Assembly (NCBI GenBank): GCA_000733415.1
Contig: KL662192.1
Location: 1,097,114-1,161,113, forward strand
Length of the DNA stretch: 64,000 nt
Reading direction: 5' to 3'
From: [Leptolyngbya] sp. JSC-1
GTDB taxonomy: Bacteria > Cyanobacteriota > Cyanobacteriia > Elainellales > Elainellaceae
Below the pieces are notes generated by a model. It saw only the letters and a program-made list of their open reading frames with translations. It was not told the origin of the DNA and did not search any database. A program made the position numbers and the translations under genes. Each line of letters opens with the position of its first letter. The stretch's first letter is position 1. Positions 34,505-42,100 of the stretch are shown piece after piece.

Positions 34505-35947
34505 TCAATAAAAAATCTGTTTGAGAGCGGGAATGCGCGATAGAACAAAATAGTCTAGTGATAGAACAATAACCAGAGAAATGCCGACTAACGGGAATGC
34601 AAATCCTAATACGGCCACGATGATTAGAGGAACTCGCCAATTTTGGCTATAGGGCGGCATGGCTGGAGCACCAAGCAACCCTGATTCCCTAGGCCGGCGC
34701 TGCCACCACATCACGGCTCCAGTGATCGAAAGCAGCATGACAATCAAAGCCGCCACCAGCATCAGTAATTGATTGGCAATGCCAAAGTACTTGCCCATGT
34801 GAATCGCAGTTCCCATCTCTACGGCTTTAGGAACCAGTCCATAATCGCTCCAGCGTACATCTGCCAATACTTCACCACTGTACTGGTCAATGTGCATCGT
34901 TACTTCTTGCCTCGGATCGTTGGGGAACGCAGAAACTGTGTATACACCTGTTTTTCCCTCTGGCAGGGTGACGCTAAAACCAGGAGGTGCACCTTTGGCC
35001 TGGGCGAGGGCGATCACAAAATCGAGGTTGACCCGAGGTGCAGACGCCGCTCCGTTGGTTGCAGCCGAACTGCCGTGACCATGGCCGGCGTGATTTGCTC
35101 CAGACAGATGCGATTGCGGCATAGGCAATTGTTCCACGGCCCAGGGTACAACCTGACCCCGCTGATTGAGGGAGCCAGTCAAGACAGTAGATTCAGGAAT
35201 CTCATCCCACATCTGAGCTGGAAATCTCCCCCACACCTGAGCAAAGGTATCTCCCCAAAAGCCAGTCCAGGGCAAGCCAGTGAGGATCAGAAATCCGATC
35301 AGGAGCAGACCATAGAAACCGGGTACCGCATGTAAATCGCGCCAGAATATACGTTGGTTGGAACTCCATAGACGCGGAATCAGCGTTCCTAGCACGGCAA
35401 ATCGATGGCGCGGCCACCACAGATACAGCCCCGTAATTAACAGCACCAGACCCCAACAGGCAGCTAACTCCACGAGATAATCACCCGTCTGACCAATCAG
35501 TAAGTCACCGTGAATTTTGCGAGCAATCGCCTGCAGGTTATGGTCTTCATCGCGCTGGCCCAACACTTGACCTGTGTAGGGATCGACAAACACCATGAGA
35601 TTGCGCTCGTCTGCGGTAGTCAACAGCACTTCTGTACTGCGATCTAGCGCAATATTCGGTGTAATTTGAGTGACAGTTGCAGTGGGAAAGGCCGCCTGGG
35701 CACGTTCGACCTGCTCTGTAAACGCGAGGGCTGTGCCGTTAGGCTGTACAACCATCAGATTGTGATACATCATGGTGTCTAATTGAGGCTTGAACAGATA
35801 AACAATCCCTGTTGCGGCCAGAATTACCATGAAGGGGATGACGAACAACCCAGCATAGAAATGCCAACGCCAAACGGTACGATAAAAGCGATTGCCTGGA
35901 GATTCGGTTGCTGATGTTGCTTTAGGAGCGGTTGGAGATTTACCCAT
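34505..35947 (-). CDS. PepSY-associated transmembrane protein
   Basis: About 480 residues from the ATG at 35947 (MGKSPTAPKA); an in-frame start at 36043 would add 32 residues that do not look like the family. Four transmembrane helices: the first in WRWHFYAGLFVIPFMVILAATG, two in the middle (for example LAACWGLVLLITGLYLWWPR) and one in the C-terminal part. Two PepSY domains, with the WRWHFYAGL start and WWPR motif. A His-rich loop (HLSGANHAGHGHGSS) could bind metal. Such proteins are linked with siderophore or iron handling in other bacteria; the substrate here is not known. Confidence 0.85.
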   Translation of the reverse strand: MGKSPTAPKATSATESPGNRFYRTVWRWHFYAGLFVIPFMVILAATGIVYLFKPQLDTMMYHNLMVVQPNGTALAFTEQVERAQAAFPTATVTQITPNIALDRSTEVLLTTADERNLMVFVDPYTGQVLGQRDEDHNLQAIARKIHGDLLIGQTGDYLVELAACWGLVLLITGLYLWWPRHRFAVLGTLIPRLWSSNQRIFWRDLHAVPGFYGLLLIGFLILTGLPWTGFWGDTFAQVWGRFPAQMWDEIPESTVLTGSLNQRGQVVPWAVEQLPMPQSHLSGANHAGHGHGSSAATNGAASAPRVNLDFVIALAQAKGAPPGFSVTLPEGKTGVYTVSAFPNDPRQEVTMHIDQYSGEVLADVRWSDYGLVPKAVEMGTAIHMGKYFGIANQLLMLVAALIVMLLSITGAVMWWQRRPRESGLLGAPAMPPYSQNWRVPLIIVAVLGFAFPLVGISLVIVLSLDYFVLSRIPALKQIFY

Positions 35948-36213
35948 ATGCGTGCTGTTAACAAGAGCTAGAAAACGAAAACTAGGAGCGGAAAAACTAT
36001 CTCCTACAGCCCAAGCACTGTCAAAAGACAGAGCGTCAAACATTTACAAATCTTTGCTTGAAGTTGTCCAAGCGATGGCGTTGGGTTGCAGATGAGAGCT
36101 GCCAATGTAGTCCAGGTAACCATGTTGCCGGATAATGGACCCACAGGCGGTTTTCTGTTGGGATGACAAACCCATGCCGTGGTGAAAATCAGGTCAAAAT
36201 TCAGGACAACTCT

Positions 36214-37698
36214 ATGACGCAATACATCCTCGCCTTTGATCAAGGTACAACCAGTTCTCGCGCCATTGTGTTTGACCGCCAAGGCAATGTGCTTTCCCTG
36301 GCCCAGAAGGAATTTCCGCAAATCTTTCCCCAGTCGGGTTGGGTCGAGCATGATGCCGAAGAGATCTGGTCCTCGCAGATTGGGGTAGCGAACGAAGCCC
36401 TAGCCCGGCTTGGTATTTCAGCCCGCGACATTGCCGCCATTGGCATTACCAATCAGCGGGAAACCACCGTCGTCTGGGACCGCAGTACTGGGCACCCGAT
36501 TCACAACGCTATTGTGTGGCAGGATCGGCGCACGGCTGAGTTGGCTGATCAGCTGAAAGCCGCCGGACAGGAAGCCCTGTTTCAACAGAAAACCGGCTTG
36601 GTGATCGATGCCTACTTTAGCGGCACCAAACTGAAATGGCTGCTGGACAACATCCCCAACGCTAGGGAAAAAGCCAATCGCGGTGAGCTAGCCTTTGGTA
36701 CGATTGATAGCTGGCTGATCTGGAAACTGACCCAGGGCGAATTGCACATTACCGATGTCACCAACGCCAGCCGCACCCTGCTCTACAATATCCACACCGG
36801 CGACTGGGATGAGGAGTTGCTCAACCTGTTGAATATTCCCCGGCGTCTCCTACCAGAGGTTCGCAGCTCTTCCGAGGTCTATGGACATACCGCTCCGGGT
36901 CTATTAGGTGCGCAAGTCCCGATTGCTGGCATCGCAGGAGACCAACAGGCAGCCACCTTTGGACAGGCTTGTCTGCAACCTGGCATGGCCAAAAATACCT
37001 ATGGCACGGGCTGTTTTATGCTGCTCAATACCGGTGATCAGCCGATTGCTTCAGCCCACAAACTGCTAACCACGGTAGCCTGGGGCGTGAAGGGCCGCAC
37101 CGATTATGCTCTGGAAGGTAGCGTGTTTATTGCCGGAGCTGTGGTGCAGTGGCTGCGGGATGGACTGGGTATCATCAAGCGGAGTGAAGAGGTGGAAGCG
37201 TTGGCCTATAGCGTCCCCGATAATGGCGGCGTTTACTTTGTGCCCGCTTTTGTGGGACTAGGTGCCCCCTACTGGGATAGCTACGCTCGCGGTACGATTG
37301 TCGGACTCTCCCGTGGCTCTACGGCGGCTCATATTGCCCGGGCTGCCCTCGAAAGCATTGCCTACCAAACCGCAGACGTACTCGACGCGATGCAGCAGGA
37401 TGCCCAACTCCACCTCTCGGAACTGCGGGTCGATGGCGGTGCCTCCCGCAATGATCTGCTGATGCAGTTTCAGGCCGATGTGCTAGGCATCCCTGTGGTG
37501 CGACCCAAAGTCACCGAAACGACAGCCTTGGGAGCCGCCTATCTGGCCGGACTGGCTGTGGGCTACTGGGACAGTGAACAGGAAGTAGCCCAACTCTGGC
37601 AAATTGACCAACGCTTTGAACCTGCTATTACTGCAGAGCAGCGGCAGTCTTTGCGAAATGGTTGGCAGCGGGCTGTTGCACAGGCGCGGCAGCGGTAG
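36214..37698 (+). CDS. glpK: Glycerol kinase
   Basis: 494 residues from ATG at 36214, giving MTQYILAFDQGTTSSRAIVF; an earlier GTG or TTG start would add an unrelated N-terminus. It phosphorylates glycerol with ATP to sn-glycerol 3-phosphate. FGGY-kinase marks: DQGTTSSRAI for phosphate binding, NQRETTVVWDRSTG, and the C-terminal signature GGVYFVPAFVGLGAPYWD. Length is normal (about 500). No other glp gene is next to it. A dispersed repeat lies just after the stop. Confidence 0.95.
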   Translation: MTQYILAFDQGTTSSRAIVFDRQGNVLSLAQKEFPQIFPQSGWVEHDAEEIWSSQIGVANEALARLGISARDIAAIGITNQRETTVVWDRSTGHPIHNAIVWQDRRTAELADQLKAAGQEALFQQKTGLVIDAYFSGTKLKWLLDNIPNAREKANRGELAFGTIDSWLIWKLTQGELHITDVTNASRTLLYNIHTGDWDEELLNLLNIPRRLLPEVRSSSEVYGHTAPGLLGAQVPIAGIAGDQQAATFGQACLQPGMAKNTYGTGCFMLLNTGDQPIASAHKLLTTVAWGVKGRTDYALEGSVFIAGAVVQWLRDGLGIIKRSEEVEALAYSVPDNGGVYFVPAFVGLGAPYWDSYARGTIVGLSRGSTAAHIARAALESIAYQTADVLDAMQQDAQLHLSELRVDGGASRNDLLMQFQADVLGIPVVRPKVTETTALGAAYLAGLAVGYWDSEQEVAQLWQIDQRFEPAITAEQRQSLRNGWQRAVAQARQR

Positions 37699-37708
37699 GG
37701 GAGATGGG

Positions 37709-37759
37709 TGAGGGAGATGGCGGCTCGTGGCCTCGCCGAACGAGGAAGATGGGGTGGGG
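37709..37759 (+). repeat. Copy 2 of the ~45-bp dispersed repeat, downstream of glpK
   Basis: Core GGCTCGTGGCCTCGCCGAAC then GAGG (37722-37745), with flanks GAGGGAGATGGC and AAGATGGGGTGGG. It is almost the same as the reverse complement of 13801-13860, with the loss of one A and one A-to-G change in the core. Confidence 0.85.
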
Positions 37760-37878
37760 TTGCTGGCTATTGTGCTTTGCTTTGGTATCGCTTGCGGAGT
37801 GGAATGCACAAACTTGGATTTCGTTGAAGTCATTCAACCCAATTAGACGATCAATGGAGTGTGGGTATCTTGTCCACC

Positions 37879-37895
37879 GCAAGCGAGACGCTTGC
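37879..37895. repeat. Perfect GCAAGCG/CGCTTGC hairpin
   Basis: 7-bp stem with a 3-nt loop (AGA), preceded by GTGGGTATCTTGTCCACC. It resembles the 7759 element in having a 'GGG(C/T)ATCTTG' lead followed by a hairpin. Likely a dispersed palindromic repeat. Confidence 0.5.
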
Positions 37896-38090
37896 ACTAC
37901 AAATTGTTCAAAAATTGTTCGAAAATCATTCAAAAATCATTCAAATAATCTAGATGGACCGACTTAATGCGGCGATTGTGTTAATTAAAGTGTTTCTATG
38001 CTGTTGCTTGCAATGTTCCGAATTAGATTTCGCAATGGGTAATTGACCGTGTCTTAAGCCCCTCAATTGCCTCACGAAGCATCTTGTCGC

Positions 38091-38160
38091 TGTGTCAGCA
38101 AACGGGTGTCAGCAAACGGGTGTAACCAGGCCGGTGTAACCAGGCCGGTGCAACCAGACC
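38091..38160 (+). repeat. Five 14-bp tandem repeats
   Basis: Exactly 70 bp in five units: two of the type GGTGTCAGCAAACG (the first with T for G at base 1) and three of the type GGTGTAACCAGGCC (the last GGTGCAACCAGACC). It begins and ends sharply. It lies in front of a small putative membrane ORF and the kefF/kefC-type pair, so an upstream binding array is possible. Confidence 0.85.
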
Positions 38161-38186
38161 GACAAACTGAAAGACTGTAAACCAAA

Positions 38187-38393
38187 ATGATTTTGCAATT
38201 GAATCGAAATCAAGCGGCATCTGCCCTGCCTTCGCTGAGTCGGTTACAGATGGGCATCTGCCCTGCTTTCTGGCTGCTCCTGGCTTTTGTGCTGGCTGCT
38301 GCTGCCTTCGGCATCCTAACTCTATTGCTCTTCCGAGACCAATCTGTTACTGTGCCAATTGAGGATTTACTCGGCAAACTCGCTAGAAACTGA
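38187..38393 (+). CDS. Putative 68-aa single-helix membrane protein (doubtful)
   Basis: Open frame for 68 residues with one strong hydrophobic segment (about 27-50, PAFWLLLAFVLAAAAFGILTLLLF) flanked by charged ends. It begins 26 bp after the tandem repeats and ends 26 bp before the NAD(P)H oxidoreductase gene. No clear ribosome site. It may be a small subunit of the neighbouring transport system or a chance ORF; I do not recognise it. Confidence 0.35.
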   Translation: MILQLNRNQAASALPSLSRLQMGICPAFWLLLAFVLAAAAFGILTLLLFRDQSVTVPIEDLLGKLARN

Positions 38394-38419
38394 GCTGTAC
38401 ACCACGTTGGGATGACTGG

Positions 38420-39088
38420 ATGAAAGCAATGGGCCAGCCAAATCGAATTCTGATTCTCTTTGCCCATCCTGCCTTGGAGAAGTCACGCATTAATCGGCAG
38501 TTGATTAGGGCGGTGCGCGAAACGGATTCGATTACTATTCACGATCTATATGAGCACTATCCCAATTTCCACATCAATGTGAAGTGGGAGCAAGAACTGC
38601 TGTTGGCCCATGACATTATTGTGTTTCAACATCCCTTCTACTGGTACAGCAGTCCAGCGATTCTGAAGGAATGGCAAGATCTGGTTTTGGAGTATGGCTT
38701 TGCCTACGGTCACAATGGCACGGCCCTGCAAGGAAAAAAAGTGCTTTCGGCCATTACCACCGGCGGCAGCAAACAAGCCTATTGCCGACAGGGGCACAAC
38801 TACTTTACTGTCCGCGAACTGTTGACGCCCTTTGAGCAAACGGCTCGCCTCTGTGGCATGGAGTATCTACCGCCGTTTGTGATTCATGGCACCCATCAAC
38901 TGCGGGAAGCCGATCAAATCGCTTTGTGCGTGGAAGAGTATCGCACCGCAATCGCGGCTTTGCGCGACGATGTAGTTGATTGGCAGCAACTGCCGCAACA
39001 TCTATACCTGAATCATTATTTGTATGCGAACAAGCTAACGAATAATCCAGTGAATCATTCAGTGGAGCCATCCCTGCATGTCCAATGA
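38420..39088 (+). CDS. KefF/KefG-like NAD(P)H oxidoreductase (potassium-efflux ancillary protein)
   Basis: 222 residues of the flavodoxin-like quinone reductase fold. ILILFAHPALEKSRINRQL binds the flavin phosphate; FQHPFYWYSSPAILKEWQDLVLEYGFAYG and TTGGSKQAYCRQGHN are typical of KefF/KefG. It binds to and activates the KefC/KefB antiporter in other bacteria. It overlaps the next gene by 11 bp, so coupled translation with the antiporter is likely. The name kefF or kefG is left open. Confidence 0.88.
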   Translation: MKAMGQPNRILILFAHPALEKSRINRQLIRAVRETDSITIHDLYEHYPNFHINVKWEQELLLAHDIIVFQHPFYWYSSPAILKEWQDLVLEYGFAYGHNGTALQGKKVLSAITTGGSKQAYCRQGHNYFTVRELLTPFEQTARLCGMEYLPPFVIHGTHQLREADQIALCVEEYRTAIAALRDDVVDWQQLPQHLYLNHYLYANKLTNNPVNHSVEPSLHVQ

Positions 39089-40934
39089 GAATTTGTTTTT
39101 TCAGGCGTTCGTGTATCTGACGGCTGCCGTGATCACAGTGCCCATCTCTAAACGCTTGGGGTTGGGGTCAGTGCTGGGATATCTGATTGCCGGGGTGATT
39201 ATCGGCCCGTTTGGCTTGCGTTTGGTGGGGCAAGAGGGTCAGGATGTAATGCGCTTCGCTGAGTTTGGCGTGGTGATGATGCTGTTCCTGGTGGGCCTAC
39301 AGCTTCAGCCGGATTTGCTGTGGCGAATGCGAATGCCGATTGTGGGACTGGGCGGGTTGCAGATGATTGCCAATGTGGTGCTGCTATCGGGGGTGGGCCT
39401 GCTGTTGGGGCTGTCGTGGCAGACGGCTCTGGCTATCTCCCTGATCCTGCCACTCTCTTCTACGGCGATTGGCGTTCAAACCCTAACCGAACGGGGACTG
39501 ATGCGAACGCCGGGAGGCCAGTCTGCTTTTTCGGTATTGCTGTTTCAGGCTGTGGCGGTGATTCCGATTCTGGCGCTGCTGCCCCTACTGGCGGCAAATC
39601 CGGCGGTGGATCAAGCTGCTGCCCAAACTGGGCTGGCGGGCTGGCAGCAAACTCTGCTGGTGATCACGACGGTGGCAGGCATTGTCGTGGGTGGGCGGTT
39701 CTTGATGCGTCCGGTGTTTCGCTTTATTGCGGCGACACGGCTGCGGGAAATCTTCACGGCTACGGCGCTGCTGCTGGTGGTGGGGATTACTTTAGCAATG
39801 CAAGCGGTTGGTCTATCTCCGGCCTTGGGCACGTTTGTTGCTGGGGTAGTGCTGGCGGAGAGCGAATACCGGCATGAGCTAATGAGTACGATTGAACCGT
39901 TTCAGAGCTTACTGCTGGGATTGTTTTTTCTCTCGGTGGGAGCGAGTATTGATTTTAATTTAGTCCTGGGACAACCGCTGCTGATTGTCGGGCTGATTAT
40001 CGGTGTTTCCATTTTCAAATCTGGGCTGTTGATTGGGCTAGGCACACTGTTCAAACTGGGGCTGAGCCAAAGTATTTTGTTTGCCTTTGCCCTGGTGCAG
40101 GGCGATGAGTTTGCCTTTGTCTTGTTTTCCTTTGCGGCTCAGAGCAATGTGCTATCGGAAAATCTGGCCGGAATTTTGGTTGCGGTGGTTGCCCTCTCGA
40201 TGCTGCTGTCGCCGCTGTTCATGATTGCCTATGACCGATTGATCGAACCGCGCTTTGCAACTGCGTCTGACGAGCGGGAGGCTGACGAAATCGACGACAA
40301 CGAAAATCCAGTCATCATTGCTGGGTTTGGTCGATTTGGGCAGATTGTAGGTCGATTGCTGCTGGCAAATGGCTGTTCGATTACGGTGCTGGAACACAAT
40401 CCCGCCCAGATTGAACTGCTGCGTCGATTTGGCTGGAAGGTGTTTTACGGCGATGCCTCGCGGATCGATTTGCTCTATGCCGCGGGTGCAGATCAGGCCA
40501 AGCTGCTGGTGATCGCGATTGACGATAGCGAGAAAATCCTGGAAATGGTCGATCTGGCGCGGAAACACTTTCCAGGCTTGAAACTTCTGGCGCGGGCGAT
40601 CGATCGACGCCATGCCTATGAGCTGATTCGACGTGAGGTAGATGTAATTCAGCGGGAAACGTTTAGCTCGGCTTTGGATATGGGGGTTGAAGCCCTTAAG
40701 CTGCTGGGAGTCCGCTCCTATCGAGCACACCGAGCGGCTCAGACCTTTAGGCATCACGATGAGGAAGCCCTGCATGACATGGCGGCGATGGCGGAAGATG
40801 ATTCAGCGTTGATGGCCCGATCGCGACAGTTGAGTGAAGATCTAGAGCAAATTCTGCAATCTGACGAACGAGAAATGGACCATGAGGTGGATCGAGCCTG
40901 GGATCTGTTGGCACAGCAACAAGAGAGTCAATAG
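39078..40934 (+). CDS. KefB/KefC-type monovalent cation:proton antiporter with TrkA-N domain
   Basis: 618-residue CPA2 antiporter. Residues 5-385 form about 12 transmembrane helices (VITVPISKRLGLGSVLGYLIAG, LVGLQLQPDLLW, PLSSTAIGVQTL). The cytoplasmic TrkA-N domain starts near 410 with GFGRFGQIVGRLL for nucleotide binding and has the conserved FYGDASRIDLLYAAG; the C-terminal tail contains DEEALHDMAAM. It is expected to export potassium in exchange for protons under electrophile stress. The upstream oxidoreductase fits a KefF partner. Only the family-level name is claimed. Confidence 0.92.
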   Translation: MSNENLFFQAFVYLTAAVITVPISKRLGLGSVLGYLIAGVIIGPFGLRLVGQEGQDVMRFAEFGVVMMLFLVGLQLQPDLLWRMRMPIVGLGGLQMIANVVLLSGVGLLLGLSWQTALAISLILPLSSTAIGVQTLTERGLMRTPGGQSAFSVLLFQAVAVIPILALLPLLAANPAVDQAAAQTGLAGWQQTLLVITTVAGIVVGGRFLMRPVFRFIAATRLREIFTATALLLVVGITLAMQAVGLSPALGTFVAGVVLAESEYRHELMSTIEPFQSLLLGLFFLSVGASIDFNLVLGQPLLIVGLIIGVSIFKSGLLIGLGTLFKLGLSQSILFAFALVQGDEFAFVLFSFAAQSNVLSENLAGILVAVVALSMLLSPLFMIAYDRLIEPRFATASDEREADEIDDNENPVIIAGFGRFGQIVGRLLLANGCSITVLEHNPAQIELLRRFGWKVFYGDASRIDLLYAAGADQAKLLVIAIDDSEKILEMVDLARKHFPGLKLLARAIDRRHAYELIRREVDVIQRETFSSALDMGVEALKLLGVRSYRAHRAAQTFRHHDEEALHDMAAMAEDDSALMARSRQLSEDLEQILQSDEREMDHEVDRAWDLLAQQQESQ

Positions 40935-40960
40935 TCAGCTATTGCTGGTTTCAGCATCGG

Positions 40961-41269
40961 GATTCTGTCATATTTGTGGCTATGGATAATCAGAACATGG
41001 TCGGATTTACCCAACTTTATCCCAGCTTTTTGTCGGTATCGATGCAGCGAGTTTGGATTTTGAATGACTTGTTTGTGGCAGAGAATTACCGTAAACAGGG
41101 AGTTGCTAACTTACTCATGGATGCAGCGGAAGAATACGCACAAGATACTGGTGCAGTTCGCATTGTTTTAGCGACCCAAATTACGAATACCGCTGCTCAA
41201 ACGCTGTATGAATCCCGCAACTACCTTAGAGACGAAGCTTTCTATCACTACATGTTACGGTTAGTTTGA
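40961..41269 (+). pseudogene. N-terminally truncated GNAT acetyltransferase
   Basis: The readable frame DSVIFVAMDNQNMVGFTQLY continues as FLSVSMQRVWILNDLFVAEN, the acetyl-CoA loop YRKQGVANLL, and ends YESRNYLRDEAFYHY. Full GNAT proteins of this type have about 45 more residues before DSVIF; here those are replaced by the antiporter gene's end, 27 bp away. An ATG or GTG at 40976-40982 could still give a 97-residue product, but it lacks beta strand 1 and helix 1. I read it as a decayed 3' fragment, possibly still translated. Confidence 0.75.
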
Positions 41270-41290
41270 TTGATCAATAGAGGCAATCTA

Positions 41291-41794
41291 ATGAATATGA
41301 ACTTAAATAGTGAATCAACCAAGAAATTGAGCACAAGTATACAGAAAGTTCAAGCTGCTCTCTCAGCAATGGGCTTAAACCTTCAGGTTGTTGAATTGCC
41401 ATCCAGTACCAGAACGGCTCAGGAAGCGGCTGAAGCAATTGGGTGTACTGTTCCGCAAATTATGAAATCTCTTGTGTTTCGAGCCAAAGAATCGGGTAAG
41501 CCAATTTTGGTGCTTGCCAGTGGAGCCAATCGGGTGAATGAGAAACGCCTGAGTGAAATTGTGGCAGAACCGATCGAAAAAGCCACTGCTGATTTTGTTC
41601 GAGAGAAAACCGGGTTTGTGATCGGCGGCGTTCCCCCGGTGGCGCATAGAGAAATGATCGAAACCTATATTGATGAGGACTTGCTGCAATATGAGGAGCT
41701 ATGGGCAGCGGCAGGAACCCCCAACGCTGTGTTTAGGCTCAGTTCTGCTGATATCGAGCGGATGATCAATGGCCGAACTATTTCGGTGCGATAA
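41291..41794 (+). CDS. YbaK/EbsC-type aminoacyl-tRNA deacylase (Cys-tRNA(Pro) editing family)
   Basis: 167 residues from ATG at 41291 (MNMNLNSES), with a weak AGAGG site. The fold marks are TAQEAAEAIGC, QIMKSLVFRAKESGKPILVLASGANRV (catalytic Lys and GANR), TGFVIGGVPPVAH and TPNAVFRLSS. Such proteins remove cysteine from mischarged tRNA-Pro or act as related editors. It is co-oriented with the truncated acetyltransferase but is probably independent. Confidence 0.9.
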   Translation: MNMNLNSESTKKLSTSIQKVQAALSAMGLNLQVVELPSSTRTAQEAAEAIGCTVPQIMKSLVFRAKESGKPILVLASGANRVNEKRLSEIVAEPIEKATADFVREKTGFVIGGVPPVAHREMIETYIDEDLLQYEELWAAAGTPNAVFRLSSADIERMINGRTISVR

Positions 41795-41863
41795 GTTTGA
41801 TTATGCTGATGTTGTTGAACATTCAATTAGATAGTCAATTAAACATTCAATTAAACATTCAAT

Positions 41864-42100
41864 TAGGCAGTAGCGATTGCCTGACGAAACCTACGAATTG
41901 CTTCGGCAGCGTCAGTTTTCGCCATCAAGACGCAGCGCTCTAACAGCTCAATGTCCAATTCCTCCAGCCCAGGCAGCTGACTGCGATCGATACGATGATA
42001 GCCATCAGCACCGAGATGATAAAGCGTGAAAGTGCCATCCTGCCAGAATCACACTTCAGGAACGCCAAGTGCCTGATAGCGAGTTAATTTACTGGGATTT
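41864..42100 (-). pseudogene. 3' fragment of a Uma2-family gene with an internal stop codon
   Basis: On the minus strand the frame reads LNPSKLTRYQALGVPEV, then TGA (42051-42049) where the family has Trp (VPEVWFW), then FWQDGTFTLYHLGADGYHRI, ELDIELLERCVLMAKTDAAE and a normal TAA at 41866-41864. TGG-to-TGA is the simplest change. The 5' two thirds is missing; homology starts inside the last codons of the histidine kinase gene. The AT-rich direct repeats AACATTCAATTAAACATTCA (about 41816-41865) follow. Confidence 0.72.

Larger units (their letters stand above)
37699..38186. other. Gap after glpK with dispersed repeats
   Basis: No gene is supported. It contains copy 2 of the 45-bp repeat (37709-37759), a perfect GCAAGCG-AGA-CGCTTGC hairpin (37879-37895) in a stretch like the 7759 element, triplicated AATCATTCAAAA-type direct repeats (about 37910-37947), and five 14-bp units at 38091-38160. 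Confidence 0.6.

Noticed and set aside
36163..36213. Earlier start for glycerol kinase
   Set aside because: Residues before MTQYILAFDQG do not match the family, and the ATG at 36214 does.
38091..38160. CRISPR array near the kef-type genes
   Set aside because: 14-bp units are directly adjacent, with no spacers.
40152..40775. 207-codon open frame on the minus strand inside the antiporter gene
   Set aside because: Antisense shadow of a well-supported CPA2 antiporter; no recognisable motif.
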